Shown here: piece after piece, positions 26,275 to 35,737 of the stretch | Position numbering within the stretch: the first letter of the stretch is position 1 | How the letters are laid out: every line of letters starts with the position of its first letter | DNA from: Alphaproteobacteria bacterium | Lineage (GTDB): Bacteria; Pseudomonadota; Alphaproteobacteria; ATCC43930; CGMCC-115725 | NCBI GenBank assembly: GCA_030041335.1 | Contig: JASHOB010000059.1 | Location: 47,345-111,344 of the forward strand | Direction: 5' to 3' | Length of the DNA stretch: 64,000 bases | The notes under the pieces: generated by a model | Told to the model about the DNA's origin: nothing | The model's database searches: none | What the model saw: the letters and a program-made list of their open reading frames with translations, nothing else | Position numbers and translations under genes: made by a program

Positions 26275-27267
26275 TTAAAAATCAAGTGGATAAGGCGGCA
26301 ACTTGCCCTTGGCATAGAGCTCGTCAAGGCCGGGGGTGCCGTTCTCTGCCACGAGCAACATCGACCGTTTCGGCGCGAAACCCTGGTGGCGGATGTCGGC
26401 CGGCATCGCGCACACATCGCCCGCCTTCATGACGATGCGACCGCGCGGATTACCGGTGTTCTTGTCCTGGATCTGCCAGTGGATTTCGTCCGAAAGCTGG
26501 ATGAACCATTCGTTCCGGTCGTTGCCATGGATCACCGGCAGCATGTGTTCTTCCGAAGTGACGCAGAAGATGCTGGCACCGGTGATCGAGGCCACGGAGG
26601 GGTTCCACGTCACATCCGAGCGCGCGATGTGATCGAAGAGATTGATCGCATTGAGCTGTCCCTCGAAGCCCTTTTCGGCATGCACTTCGGGCTGCTCGAA
26701 TTTGAGATCGGCGAAAGCGCGATTGACCGGATGGCCGGTCTCGTCGGAGCGCGGCGTCACATCGCCCGGGAGACCGAGCATCCGCTTGGCGGGGGTGAAC
26801 CCCCGGACCAACGCATCTTTGCGCGGCGCCCGTTTCGAGCCGAGCGGCGTGCCGGTCTCCTGCGGCGCGCGCAGCGGGTCATAGCCTTCGCTGATCCAGT
26901 CGCGGGCGATGGTATCGAAGGCGGTCACGACCTTGTCGGTCGGGAAGGTCTCCATGAAATCCGTGCCCGCTGCCTTGTAGCCGCCGTCGTAAGAGCCGGC
27001 AAAAATATCGACCGAGCCGTAATGGTTCTGCGTGCCGAAAACGTCGTCGAAGAAGATCCAGCCGTAGAAGAATTGCCAGCCGATGTCGCGCACCAGCGCC
27101 CGCAGGAAGCGGTCGATCTCGATGATGCGGGTGCCTTTCGGCCAAGCGACATGCGCGAAATACTCGTCGCGGCGGAATTTGAAACCGCCGAATTGAAATT
27201 CGGAATAGCCGAGTTGGGCATCCTTGCCGAGGGATTTGATGTCGCTCGGTACTGCAGCAGCGGTCAT
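26275..27267 (-). CDS. hapD: Hydroquinone 1,2-dioxygenase large subunit, copy 1
   Basis: The 330-residue protein starts at ATG 27267 with GGAGGGA upstream. It belongs to the HapD/PnpD family of Fe(II) dioxygenases that cleave hydroquinone next to a hydroxyl to 4-hydroxymuconic semialdehyde. The predicted iron set is H247-x-N249-x3-E253 in HGNDRNEW plus H294 in DIRHQGF, the pattern I recall for PnpD. The conserved FRRDEYFAHVAWPKGT and FFYGWIFFDDVFGTQNHYG segments support the family. It pairs with the small subunit directly upstream (40-base gap). A second, diverged pair lies at 29.6-31.1 kb. Confidence 0.88.
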   Translation of the reverse strand: MTAAAVPSDIKSLGKDAQLGYSEFQFGGFKFRRDEYFAHVAWPKGTRIIEIDRFLRALVRDIGWQFFYGWIFFDDVFGTQNHYGSVDIFAGSYDGGYKAAGTDFMETFPTDKVVTAFDTIARDWISEGYDPLRAPQETGTPLGSKRAPRKDALVRGFTPAKRMLGLPGDVTPRSDETGHPVNRAFADLKFEQPEVHAEKGFEGQLNAINLFDHIARSDVTWNPSVASITGASIFCVTSEEHMLPVIHGNDRNEWFIQLSDEIHWQIQDKNTGNPRGRIVMKAGDVCAMPADIRHQGFAPKRSMLLVAENGTPGLDELYAKGKLPPYPLDF

Positions 27268-27307
27268 GGACGATCCCTCCGATGGAGTGGACGATTGAAT
27301 GGAGTTA

Positions 27308-27805
27308 TCACGAAATGCAGATTTCTTTCCAGCGTTCGATGGTGATATCGCCGGCGAGCGTCTGGAACAGCACCACAGCCGGGCCGCCATTAGCAGTGAG
27401 CTGATAGGCGGCACCCGCGGGCAGCAAGGCCTGGTTCCCGAGCTTGGCCCGCACGTAGCCCATCTTCTGGCCGTTTGGCGCGGCCGCGAGCTTGGTTGCA
27501 CCCTGCTTTCCCGAGGGCACCGCGGCCGCGGGGTCGAGTTTGATGAAATTGATGGTGACGTCGCCGTCCATCACCACTGCGAATTCGTCGTGTGCGGCGG
27601 CGTACCACGGCGATACCCCCTCAATTTTCGCAACTTCCACGACATATTCGAGGTTCTTGGTGACGGCGACGCGCTCGAACGGCTTCGACTTGCTCGCGAC
27701 CTCGAACAGGTTCGAGAAAGCGTAGTGCTTCTTGTCGTCGTTGACGATATCGAGCGAGCCCTTGGTATAGTTTTTGAGCGAGCCGAGTTGTGTGTGATAG
27801 GCCAT
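27308..27805 (-). CDS. hapC: Hydroquinone 1,2-dioxygenase small subunit, copy 1
   Basis: The 165-residue protein matches the roughly 160-residue alpha subunit of HapC/PnpC. It starts at ATG 27805 with GGGAG upstream. It is a cupin-like partner lacking the metal motif (KKHYAFSNLFEVASKSKPFERV and YAAAHDEFAVVMDGDVTI) that forms an alpha2beta2 complex with the large subunit. It heads the minus-strand run hapC-hapD-aldehyde dehydrogenase. A palindrome containing a TATAAC box lies 32-45 bases upstream of its start. Confidence 0.88.
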   Translation of the reverse strand: MAYHTQLGSLKNYTKGSLDIVNDDKKHYAFSNLFEVASKSKPFERVAVTKNLEYVVEVAKIEGVSPWYAAAHDEFAVVMDGDVTINFIKLDPAAAVPSGKQGATKLAAAPNGQKMGYVRAKLGNQALLPAGAAYQLTANGGPAVVLFQTLAGDITIERWKEICIS

Positions 27806-28156
27806 TCGTTTTGCTCCCAGGCGTGCTTTGCGAGCGACCGTTATAGCGGTTTTGTCGAGAAAGGAACCAGAGAGGTTGGTGAATCTGGACCGCTCGATGC
27901 TCGCCAAGCCGCAATTTTTGCCACCCTGAATTTTCTTGGCGTGGCGAAATTATTGGGGTCGACCCCGTGACCATGTCAAGTCCGGCCCGGACCTGGCGCC
28001 ATCGGCGCTTGCGATCACCGGCAATCCGGAATGACGCCGAGCGAGGCGGGCGGGAACGGGCTCCGGCCCTGCCCTCCATCGGCGGCGTCTTCAGCCAACG
28101 GCAGCGCCCGGCAAAAATGCAGCGCCTCGGCCGGCCAAATCGCAACCTGGTCAGGC
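27806..28156 (-). promoter_or_regulatory. Regulatory gap upstream of hydroquinone dioxygenase copy 1, with two palindromes
   Basis: This 351-base gap has no convincing gene. It holds a 14-bp near-palindrome, ACCGTTATAGCGGT, at 27837-27850 (12 of 14 positions symmetric); on the minus strand it contains TATAAC, a possible -10. A perfect 12-bp palindrome, GGGGTCGACCCC, lies at 27955-27966, upstream of that. These are candidate operator sites for the downstream hapC gene, but no regulator gene lies beside it. Confidence 0.4.
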
Positions 28157-28426
28157 TTACACGACGCGGCGGACCAGTTTGATCACCAGCAGCAGGATGA
28201 TGGCGCCGATGGCGGACCCGATGATCGACGAAATGATGCCGGCGCCGAGATTGAGGTGCAGCAGGGTCACCAACAGCCAACTGCCGATGAAAGCGCCGAC
28301 GATACCGATGACGAGATCGCCGATGATCCCGAAACCGGCGCCCCGCACGACCAAACCCGCGATCCAACCGGCGATCAGGCCGACCACGATGATCACAATA
28401 AAGCCATGGCTCGAAAGAAACGCCAT
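28157..28426 (-). CDS. GlsB/YeaQ/YmgE family small stress membrane protein
   Basis: The 89-residue protein consists of three hydrophobic helices with glycine-rich turns (GFIVIIVVGLIAGWIAGLVV and GIIGDLVIGIVGAFIGSWLL), the hallmark of transglycosylase-associated/GlsB-like proteins. ATG 28426 has GGGGAGGG upstream; an alternative ATG at 28444 overlaps that site. Such proteins are linked to envelope stress. It separates the two hydroquinone dioxygenase clusters and is probably unrelated to them in function. Confidence 0.85.
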   Translation of the reverse strand: MAFLSSHGFIVIIVVGLIAGWIAGLVVRGAGFGIIGDLVIGIVGAFIGSWLLVTLLHLNLGAGIISSIIGSAIGAIILLLVIKLVRRVV

Positions 28427-28518
28427 TTCACGCCCTCCCCGCATTAAAGGGTATCGCGTCGATCGTGAACCCAGCCTAGCGGCGGCACCGGCTCCTGTCG
28501 AGCCGGACGGCGCTACGG

Positions 28519-29586
28519 CTAAAGACCGGTGCTGGGCGGCTTGCCGTGATAGGCATCGTCCAGAAGTCGGCGCAGTGCCGCGCGTTCGATCGGGCGCGGA
28601 TTGGGGTAAGGGGTTTTGACGGCGAGATCGACGGCGTGCTCGAGGTCGGCCTCCTTCATCCCGATCTCGCTGAGCGACAGCGGAACGCCCGATCGCTTGG
28701 CCAGGTCATAGAGGCCGCGCGCCGCATCCTCGGCGCCGAGCGAGGCCGCGATGAGACGCATCGCCTCCGGGGCGGCGGCGCGGTTGTAGGCGGCGGCGTG
28801 CGGCAGGATCACGGTATGGAGTTCCGCGTGCGGCAGATCGAAAGCGCCGCCCAGGGTGTGACAGAGTTTGTGATGGAGCCCCATCTGGGTGCGGTCGAGC
28901 GCGATGCCGGCGAGCCAACTGGCGTAATGCGCATCCGAACGCGCTGCGGCGTTCGTGGGTTCCTTGAGGATCACCGGCAGCGCACGCGCGAAGGCGCGGA
29001 TGCTGTCGCAGGCATAAAGCTGGATGATCGGCGTCGTGTCGGGAGCGTAGAGGCTCTCGACACAATGGGCGAGCGCGTTCATGCCCGATGTCGCCGAGAG
29101 CCGGGCCGGCATGCCGTAGGTCAAGGTCGGATCGTAGATTACCGCTTTCGGCCTGACCTTTTCCGAACGACCGGTGCGCTTTTCACCGTCCTGGGTCAGG
29201 CCGTAGATCGAGGTCATCTCGGAACCGGCATAGGTGGTGGGCACGGCGATGCTGGGCAGGTCGAGTTCCAAGGCAATGGCCTTGGCAAGCCCAGTCGTCG
29301 TCCCGCCGCCGATCGGCACCGTGCCGTCGGCCTGGAGGCGCTTCGACTCGGCGCGGGCGATCTGGGCTATTTCGATGGGCACATGCATGCGCGCCTGGGC
29401 GCAGAGTCCGGCAGCCCGGGGACCCAGCAGCTTGACTGCAGTTTCGCCCGTCGCTTGCTGTTCCGGTGTGGACAGAACCAGAAGGCGTTTCAGCCCCAGC
29501 CGATCCGCCTCCTTCGGCAACTCGGCGAGGCTGCCGTCACCGAAGACCACCCGCAGCACCGGCTGATCGTGGATGAAGGCGCGCAT
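28519..29586 (-). CDS. macA: Maleylacetate reductase
   Basis: The 355-residue protein of the iron-containing alcohol dehydrogenase superfamily has GGGTTTGLAKAIALE (nucleotide binding), PTTYAGSEMTSIYGLT (typical of maleylacetate reductases) and the His-rich GLHHKLCHTLGGAFDLPHAE segment. It reduces maleylacetate to 3-oxoadipate with NAD(P)H. This joins both the hydroquinone and hydroxyquinol routes to central metabolism. It follows hydroquinone dioxygenase copy 2 by 21 bases and is probably in the same transcript. Confidence 0.92.
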   Translation of the reverse strand: MRAFIHDQPVLRVVFGDGSLAELPKEADRLGLKRLLVLSTPEQQATGETAVKLLGPRAAGLCAQARMHVPIEIAQIARAESKRLQADGTVPIGGGTTTGLAKAIALELDLPSIAVPTTYAGSEMTSIYGLTQDGEKRTGRSEKVRPKAVIYDPTLTYGMPARLSATSGMNALAHCVESLYAPDTTPIIQLYACDSIRAFARALPVILKEPTNAAARSDAHYASWLAGIALDRTQMGLHHKLCHTLGGAFDLPHAELHTVILPHAAAYNRAAAPEAMRLIAASLGAEDAARGLYDLAKRSGVPLSLSEIGMKEADLEHAVDLAVKTPYPNPRPIERAALRRLLDDAYHGKPPSTGL

Positions 29587-29607
29587 TGCCAGCTCGCGTG
29601 CGCCCCG

Positions 29608-30597
29608 TCAGAACTTCACCGGCACTACCGGCGCCCTGCCCTCGTTGATTAGCTTTGGGATCTCGTTCGATGCATTCTCCCACACCAGCAGCATCGAGCG
29701 CTTCGGCGAAAAGCCCTGATGGCGGATGTCCGCGGGCATGGCGCAGATGTCGCCGGGCTTGCAGGTGACACGGGCGCGTGGCCGGCCGGTGTCCTTGTCC
29801 TTCACCACCCAGACGATCTCGTCGGACATTTGCATGAACCATTCGACGCGATCATTGCCGTGCTCGACCGGCAAGGTGAATTCCTCCGAGGTCGGGCAGT
29901 AAAGCGATTCCTTGACCACCGAGCACACCGACGGATTCCAGGTGACGTCGGAGCGCGACAGATACGCGAACAGGTTGAACGCCGCGACCTCCTTCTCGAA
30001 GCCGGGCTCGGCCTGAACCTCGGGCACGTCCTGCTCGACATCGGCGAACTGGCGGTTGACCGGATATCCCGTTTTGTCGGTACGCACCGGCGTGTCGCCG
30101 GGAATCCCCACCATGCGCTTGGCGGTGACGCGCAGCCGGTTGATCGCGTCCCTGTTGTCGCCGTGCTTGCGGCCATAGGCCTGATCGGTCTCCTCGGGCG
30201 CGGCGAACGGGTCGTAGCCGGCATTGGTCCAATCGTCGAGGATCGCCTTGAAGGTCGTCATAAGATCTTCGGCGTTGTAGGTTTCGAGATAGTCGAGACC
30301 GGCTGACTTGTAGGCATCGTTGAAGGTGCCGGCGAACATGTCGACCGTGCCGTAGTGGTTGAGCGTGCCGAAGACGCTGTCGAAATTCACCGTGCCGTAG
30401 AAGAAATTCCAGGCCACGTCGCGCTGCAAGGCACGCAGGAAAGCGTCGGCGGGCAGCGTGTGGCTGCCCTTCGGCCAATCGATGTGCACGAAATATTCGT
30501 CGCGGCGAAACGCGAACTTGCCCTTCTTGAAGCGGCGGTAGCCGTAATAATTGTCGGGCTCGGTGGCGTCGACGCTGTAGGCGGTTTTCGAGGACAT
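29608..30597 (-). CDS. hapD: Hydroquinone 1,2-dioxygenase large subunit, copy 2
   Basis: The 329-residue paralogue of the 26275 gene starts at ATG 30597 (GAAGGAG upstream). The predicted iron ligands H246-x-N248-x3-E252 (HGNDRVEW) and H293 (DIRHQGF) are retained, so it should be active. The sequence differs clearly from copy 1 outside the core (FKKGKFAFRRDEYFVHIDWP versus FGGFKFRRDEYFAHVAWP), so the copies are not a recent duplication. It is flanked by its small subunit and by maleylacetate reductase. The two copies may differ in preference for substituted hydroquinones; this is inference. Confidence 0.87.
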   Translation of the reverse strand: MSSKTAYSVDATEPDNYYGYRRFKKGKFAFRRDEYFVHIDWPKGSHTLPADAFLRALQRDVAWNFFYGTVNFDSVFGTLNHYGTVDMFAGTFNDAYKSAGLDYLETYNAEDLMTTFKAILDDWTNAGYDPFAAPEETDQAYGRKHGDNRDAINRLRVTAKRMVGIPGDTPVRTDKTGYPVNRQFADVEQDVPEVQAEPGFEKEVAAFNLFAYLSRSDVTWNPSVCSVVKESLYCPTSEEFTLPVEHGNDRVEWFMQMSDEIVWVVKDKDTGRPRARVTCKPGDICAMPADIRHQGFSPKRSMLLVWENASNEIPKLINEGRAPVVPVKF

Positions 30598-30614
30598 ATC
30601 CGGCTCCTTCGCTC

Positions 30615-31115
30615 TCACTCTGCCGTCTGGCAGATCTCGGACCAGCGCTCGATTGTCACGTCGCCCGCGATGGTCTGAATCGTCACCACGGACGGCGCGT
30701 CGGCATGGAATTGATAGGCCGAGCCCTTGGGCAAGAGGGTCATGTGGCCGCGGCCGGCAACGACCCGTCCCATCTTCTTGCCTTTGGGCGCCGCCGCCAG
30801 TTTGATAGCACCGCTTTTGTCTTCCGGCACCAGCGGGTCGGTCGGCTTGACAAGGCGGATCTCCACCTTGCCGTCCATCACCAGCGCGAATTCGTCATGG
30901 GCGCAAGCATACCAGGGCGAGTCGCCCTCGGCGCGCACACATTCGATGACGTATTGGAAATTCTTGCCGACCGCGACGCGCTCATAGGGCTTCGACTTGT
31001 CGGCCACCTCGAACACGTTGGAAAAGACGTAGTTTTTCGGATCGTCGTCGATAACGGCGACCCCACCCTTCTGGTAATTGGCCAACGAACCGAACACGGT
31101 TTTCACATCGCTCAT
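30615..31115 (-). CDS. hapC: Hydroquinone 1,2-dioxygenase small subunit, copy 2
   Basis: The 166-residue protein is homologous to the 27308 gene (NYVFSNVFEVADKSKPYERV and YACAHDEFALVMDGKVEI, ending in the shared GDVTIERWSEIC motif). It starts at ATG 31115 with GGGAGGGG upstream. It opens the hapC-hapD-macA transcription unit. A weak TTGACC-N17-TAACGA promoter-like pair lies about 50 bases upstream on the minus strand. Confidence 0.87.
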   Translation of the reverse strand: MSDVKTVFGSLANYQKGGVAVIDDDPKNYVFSNVFEVADKSKPYERVAVGKNFQYVIECVRAEGDSPWYACAHDEFALVMDGKVEIRLVKPTDPLVPEDKSGAIKLAAAPKGKKMGRVVAGRGHMTLLPKGSAYQFHADAPSVVTIQTIAGDVTIERWSEICQTAE

Positions 31116-31210
31116 ACGCGCCCCTCCCGTGAGGCCGAAACAATTCGTTGGTTACCCCAATCAATTTGCCATCGTTAGACCAGCGGCAGCGACGGGTCAA
31201 GATTGGGGGC

Positions 31211-31558
31211 TCAAACGCCGATGATTTCGGTCGGGATCTGCCAGATCAGAAGCGCAAGACAGCCATCCTCGCTGAGGACGGCGTGCTCTGTCCCCGGTGA
31301 ATTGACGATGAAGCTGCCGGCGGCGAAGGTGCCACGCTTGTCGGTCTGCGAGCCGCGCAAGATATAGATGTGCTCATAGCCGCGATGGCGATGGAGAGGC
31401 ACCCGCGCGCCCGGCCGATAGCGCAGAAAGGCGGCCGCGGGTCCGTCGTCTCCGTTGCGGTAGAGCCAGCTCGCGTCGATGCCGTCGCGGAACGGCACCC
31501 AGGTGAGCATGTTCTCGTCGATGGCGGGAAGGTTCCTCAGAATCTCGGGCGTGGTCAT
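31211..31558 (-). CDS. Cupin domain protein (ChrR-like)
   Basis: The 115-residue single-domain cupin has metal-binding histidines in PLHRHRGYEHIYILRGS and SPGTEHAVLSEDG, the two cupin motifs. Similar domains act as small metalloenzymes or sensors, for example the ChrR C-terminal domain. It lies 14 bases downstream of the ABC ATPase of the biuret/formamide operon and may be its last gene. Function is not assignable. Confidence 0.75.
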   Translation of the reverse strand: MTTPEILRNLPAIDENMLTWVPFRDGIDASWLYRNGDDGPAAAFLRYRPGARVPLHRHRGYEHIYILRGSQTDKRGTFAAGSFIVNSPGTEHAVLSEDGCLALLIWQIPTEIIGV

Positions 31559-31572
31559 CCCGACATGTTAGC

Positions 31573-33120
31573 TCAATGACCGGCCATGTGGCGACCGATC
31601 GCGGTGAGATCGGCCTGGGCGGCGGGCGCCTCATAAACCAGGGCGCCATGAAACATTACGACGATGCGGTCGGCAAGCTCGAGAATCTCGTCGAGATCGC
31701 TGGAAACAAGGAGAACCGCCGCGCCCTTGTTGCGTGCATCCATGATCTCGGCACGGATTTGCGCCACCGCCGCGAAGTCGAGGCCGAAGCACGGGTCCGC
31801 GGCGATCAGTACTTCGACGCCCTCGCTCAACTCGCGAGCCAGCACCGCCCGCTGCACATTGCCTCCCGACAGCTCGCCGATTTTGGTATCTGCCGAGCGC
31901 GTCTTGATGCCATAGCGCGCGATTTTGCGCGTCGCCTCATCGCGGAACTGGCCCCGATTGAGCCAGAAGCCCGCGCCCGCGAACGGCGCCTCGTCAAATT
32001 TGCGGAACACCAGGTTTTCCGCGACGCTCATGCGTGCGACGCAGGCATTTCTTAATGGCTCTTCCGGCAGCAACGAAAATTTCCGGAGCCGCATTTCTTC
32101 GCGCCTGGCGCGATAGGCTTGGCCCGCGATGGCGACCGCGCCGGCCTCGGAATCGCGCTGCCCCGCCAGGACCTCGACGAGCTGGCGTTGGCCGTTGCCC
32201 GAGACCCCGGCGATACCGACAATTTCCCCGGCGCGCACCGCCAGCGTGACATTGTTCACGGCCACTTGCCCGGCATCGTCGAGCGCGGTCAGTCCCTGAA
32301 TGTCGAGCCGAGCCGCGCCGAACGCACCGGCGCGCGCCGGTGCCTGCGCGAGTTCCTCGGCGCCGATCATGGCGCGCGCCATGGCATCGGGCGTCAGCTC
32401 CTTGACCCTTCCCTTGCCGGCAAGCCGGCCGCGCCTCAGGATCGAGACTTCGTCGGCAAACGCGAGCACCTCGCGAAATTTGTGCGTGATCATCAGGATG
32501 GTGAGTTCGCCCGCCACCACCATCCCGCGCAGCATGCCGAGTACCTCGTCGGCCTCCTGCGGCGTCAGCACCGAGGTCGGCTCGTCGAGAATCAGAAATT
32601 TGCGCTGCAGATAGAGCTGTTTCAGGATCTCGCATTTCTGCCGCTCGCCGGCCGAAATCGCTGAGACCTTGGCGTCGAGCGGGACACGGAACGGCATGCG
32701 GTCGAGAAATTCGTTGAGCGCAGCGCGTTCCTTCGCCCAATCGAACACGGGCGGCAGCGTGTCGCGCGCCAGCACCAGATTTTCCGTCACCGTCATCGCC
32801 GGCACCAAGGTGAAATGCTGGTAAACCATGCCCAGGCCCAACGCGTGCGCGTCCCGCGGATTGTCGATGGTGCGCTCGGCGGTTCCGACGATCACCTGGC
32901 CGCCGGTTGGCGCATAATAGCCCATGATGCATTTGACGAGTGTGCTCTTGCCGGCGCCGTTCTCGCCAAGCAGGGCGTGAATCGTGCCGGGTGCCACGCG
33001 AATCGAGACGTCGTCCAGCGCGGCAAAATCGCCGAAGCGCTTGGTCATCGATATCGCCTCGAGGCCGAAGGTCTTGTCGGGCGCTACCGGCGGCCGCGCC
33101 AGCTGCGTGACTTCGACCAT
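31573..33120 (-). CDS. ABC transporter ATP-binding protein, BMP type, two ABC domains
   Basis: The 515-residue double ATPase has a first domain with Walker A GENGAGKST, signature ISAGERQKCEI and Walker B FLILDEPTS. The second domain has GVSGNGQRQLVEV and signature LSGGNVQRAVL, as usual for BMP/sugar importers. It shares one base with biuH and belongs to the same transcription unit as the permeases at 34808 and 35738 and the binding protein at 36851. It probably energises uptake of biuret, formamide or a related N-compound. Confidence 0.92.
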   Translation of the reverse strand: MVEVTQLARPPVAPDKTFGLEAISMTKRFGDFAALDDVSIRVAPGTIHALLGENGAGKSTLVKCIMGYYAPTGGQVIVGTAERTIDNPRDAHALGLGMVYQHFTLVPAMTVTENLVLARDTLPPVFDWAKERAALNEFLDRMPFRVPLDAKVSAISAGERQKCEILKQLYLQRKFLILDEPTSVLTPQEADEVLGMLRGMVVAGELTILMITHKFREVLAFADEVSILRRGRLAGKGRVKELTPDAMARAMIGAEELAQAPARAGAFGAARLDIQGLTALDDAGQVAVNNVTLAVRAGEIVGIAGVSGNGQRQLVEVLAGQRDSEAGAVAIAGQAYRARREEMRLRKFSLLPEEPLRNACVARMSVAENLVFRKFDEAPFAGAGFWLNRGQFRDEATRKIARYGIKTRSADTKIGELSGGNVQRAVLARELSEGVEVLIAADPCFGLDFAAVAQIRAEIMDARNKGAAVLLVSSDLDEILELADRIVVMFHGALVYEAPAAQADLTAIGRHMAGH

Positions 33121-33800
33121 CAGATCGCCTCGATCAATTGCTCAGAGCTCGCGACCGCGCCAAACACGCCGCCCTGCATCTTGATCATCTTGACCGCATG
33201 GTCGTGGTTGCTCCGGTCGGTCGCGCCGCAGCAATCTTCGAGCAGCACGCATTCGAAGCCGCGATCGTTCGCCTCGCGCATGGTGGTATGGACGCAGACA
33301 TCGGTGGTAATGCCCGTGAGGACGATGTTTTCGATCCCCCTGAGGCGCAGCATCAATTCGAGGTCGGTGGCGCAGAACGAGCCTTTGCCGGGCTTATCGA
33401 TGACCGTTTCGCCGGGCAGCGGTGCGAGTTCCGGAATGATCTCCCACCCCGGCTCGCCGCGCACCAGGATGCGGCCGCAAGGGCCGGGATCGCCGATACC
33501 GGCGCCGATGCGGCGTGAGCGCCACTGCTTGTTCGCCGGCAGGTCGGCGAGATCGGGGCGATGGCCTTCGCGGGTATGCATGACGATGTAGCTCTTGGCG
33601 CGCATGGCCTTGAGCACCCGCTTGATCGGCCCGATCGGCGCACGCGTCAGCGACAGATCATAGCCCATCTTGTCGACATACCCGCCGACACCGCAAAAGT
33701 CGGTCTGCATGTCGATCACGATGAGCGCGGTATTGCTGGGCCGCAGATCGCCATTGTAGGGCCACGGATAGGGATCGGCGTTGACATAGCGCTCAACCAT
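33120..33800 (-). CDS. biuH: Biuret amidohydrolase (isochorismatase-like cysteine hydrolase)
   Basis: The 226-residue protein starts at ATG 33800 (GGAAGG upstream). It has the isochorismatase-fold triad D30 ([10 protein letters not shown]), K136 (DKPGKGSF) and C169 (TTDVCVHTT), offset by six from the D36/K142/C175 I recall for rhizobial BiuH. The N-terminal [13 protein letters not shown] and central [19 protein letters not shown] segments also match BiuH. It hydrolyses biuret to allophanate and ammonia. The allophanate hydrolase gene is at 38326, divergent from this operon. It overlaps amiF by eight bases. Confidence 0.9.
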   Translation of the reverse strand: MVERYVNADPYPWPYNGDLRPSNTALIVIDMQTDFCGVGGYVDKMGYDLSLTRAPIGPIKRVLKAMRAKSYIVMHTREGHRPDLADLPANKQWRSRRIGAGIGDPGPCGRILVRGEPGWEIIPELAPLPGETVIDKPGKGSFCATDLELMLRLRGIENIVLTGITTDVCVHTTMREANDRGFECVLLEDCCGATDRSNHDHAVKMIKMQGGVFGAVASSEQLIEAI

Positions 33801-34797
33801 GATGGCCTTCCCGATAGAGCCGTTTGGGGGGTGCAAAGCCGCATGAGGTGCCGTCGGTCACCCGCACTTGATTCTCCCATGGCAGGCGATATTTCTCGGC
33901 GACCAGATCGCGCATGAACGTGTAGGGGCAATCGCGCGCGCCGCCCGCAACCGCGACAAAACCCCGGTGGCCGAGCTGGTAGATGTTGTTCTCGACGCCC
34001 CACTCGGCGCGCGCCTCACGCACGAGATCGGGCCGCACTTCCGCAGTCACGATCTCGTCCGGGATGCCGCCACCCTCAACCACGACGGTGCCGTCGAAAT
34101 CGCAGATCATGGCCTCGCCCATTGAATTGAAGGTGCCGTCGGTGCCGCACATGCAGACGCTGGCGGTGACCATAAGATTGCTGAAGGCGTTGGCCTGGTT
34201 GCTTAGCTTCCAGGCGTGGCGGATCGGCGCGGTATAGCCGGCGGTACGCAGCATGATCTCGCTACCCTTGTAGGCCGCCTCACGCGCCATCTCGGGAAAC
34301 ATGCCGTCATGGCAGATGATGAGCCCGATTTTGGCACCCTTCGGCCCGTCGCACACCGGAACGCCGAGATTGCCCGGCTCCCAGGGCTCGACCGGGACCC
34401 AAGGATGGAGCTTGCGATAATAGAGCTTGAGCTCGCCGGCATCGTCGATGATCAGGCCGCTGTTGTAGGGATTGCCGGCAGGGTTCAGCTCCATGATCGA
34501 GAAGCACCCCCAAATGCGATTGGCACGGCATGCCTGCGCGAAGGCAGCGACCTCGGGCCCGTCGGGACGACACATCAGCGCCGGATCGATATTCATCGAC
34601 AGACCGTGCAGCGAATATTCGGGAAACACGACGAGATCCATCGAGGGCATGCCGCGTCGCGCTTTCGCGACCATGGCGCAAATCTTGTCCGCCTGGGCGG
34701 CGAGCTGCGGCGGCGTGTCGACGACCGGCAATTGGAGTTGCACCAGGCCGATGACGATCCCGTTGCTGCTTTTGTTGAGGCCGCCGAGCCCGCTCAT
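33793..34797 (-). CDS. amiF: Formamidase AmiF (nitrilase superfamily)
   Basis: The 334-residue protein has exactly the length of the Helicobacter AmiF I recall. The nitrilase catalytic triad is visible: E60 ([10 protein letters not shown]), K129 (YYRKLHPW) and C162 (ICHDGMFPE). The [10 protein letters not shown] and [15 protein letters not shown] segments match formamidases rather than broad aliphatic amidases. It hydrolyses formamide to formate and ammonia. It lies between BMP-type permeases and biuH, so the operon appears dedicated to nitrogen from small amides. Confidence 0.88.
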   Translation of the reverse strand: MSGLGGLNKSSNGIVIGLVQLQLPVVDTPPQLAAQADKICAMVAKARRGMPSMDLVVFPEYSLHGLSMNIDPALMCRPDGPEVAAFAQACRANRIWGCFSIMELNPAGNPYNSGLIIDDAGELKLYYRKLHPWVPVEPWEPGNLGVPVCDGPKGAKIGLIICHDGMFPEMAREAAYKGSEIMLRTAGYTAPIRHAWKLSNQANAFSNLMVTASVCMCGTDGTFNSMGEAMICDFDGTVVVEGGGIPDEIVTAEVRPDLVREARAEWGVENNIYQLGHRGFVAVAGGARDCPYTFMRDLVAEKYRLPWENQVRVTDGTSCGFAPPKRLYREGHHG

Positions 34798-34807
34798 GTC
34801 GCTTGCC

Positions 34808-35737
34808 CTATTTGGTGATCGATAGTTCGGCCGGAGCCCCGACCAGCGTACGCTTCGGCGAGCAGGTGACGATCATGATGGCGAGCGTCAAGATATAGGG
34901 TGCCGCGCCGAACAGGTGATAGCCCCACGTGATCTGCACCGATTGCAGCGCCGGGCCGAGCGCGGCGGCACCGCCGAATAACAGTGACGCCCAGAAGCAC
35001 AGCATGGGATTCCAGCGTGCGAAGATCACCAGCGCCACGGCGGTAATGCCCTGCCCGCTCGACAAGCCTTCGTTCCAATTGCCGGGATAGTAGAGCGACA
35101 GGAACGAGCCGCCGATGCCAGCGAGGAACCCGCCGGTCATGGTCGCGCGTAGGCGGATGCGATTGACCGAGTAGCCCATGGCGCGGGCGGCGTCGGCGCT
35201 TTCTCCCGCGGTGCGCAGCACCAAGCCCCAGCGCGTGCTGCGAAGAGCCCACACCAGCACCGGAGCCAAGACGACGCCGAGCAGGAACAAAACGTTGATT
35301 TTGAGGGCATCGTGCAATTGAGGAATGGTGGTCCACCAGCCGAAATCGATTGCCGGCAAGATATTGGCCTTGGGCGCGATCAAGGGCTTGCCGAGGAAGA
35401 ACGCGAGACCGATACCGAACAGCATCAGCGCGATGCCGACCGCGATGTCGTTGACTTTGGGCAGCCCGCAAATTACCGCGTGCACCGCGCCAAGGACTGC
35501 ACCGGTCAATGCTGCCGCCAGCACGCCGAGCCACGGCGAGCCGCTGACATAGGAGACGCCGTATCCGACCATCGCCGACATCACCAACGTGCCCTCGAGA
35601 CCGAGATTGATGCGGCCGGAACGCTCGGTCAGACATTCGCCCAGGCTGACGAAGAGGAACGGTGTCGAGACGCGAACGGCACCCCCCAGCACCGCGATCG
35701 GCACCACCCAAAATCCCAAGGAAGACGCATCCGCCAT
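34808..35737 (-). CDS. ABC transporter permease, BMP type (short subunit)
   Basis: The 309-residue membrane protein of the BPD_transp_2 family has the LGECLTERSGRINLGLEGTL segment of the short BMP-system permease. It is directly adjacent to the partner permease at 35738 with no gap and ten bases before amiF. It forms the pore with that partner for a small amide/ureide importer. Confidence 0.91.
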   Translation of the reverse strand: MADASSLGFWVVPIAVLGGAVRVSTPFLFVSLGECLTERSGRINLGLEGTLVMSAMVGYGVSYVSGSPWLGVLAAALTGAVLGAVHAVICGLPKVNDIAVGIALMLFGIGLAFFLGKPLIAPKANILPAIDFGWWTTIPQLHDALKINVLFLLGVVLAPVLVWALRSTRWGLVLRTAGESADAARAMGYSVNRIRLRATMTGGFLAGIGGSFLSLYYPGNWNEGLSSGQGITAVALVIFARWNPMLCFWASLLFGGAAALGPALQSVQITWGYHLFGAAPYILTLAIMIVTCSPKRTLVGAPAELSITK

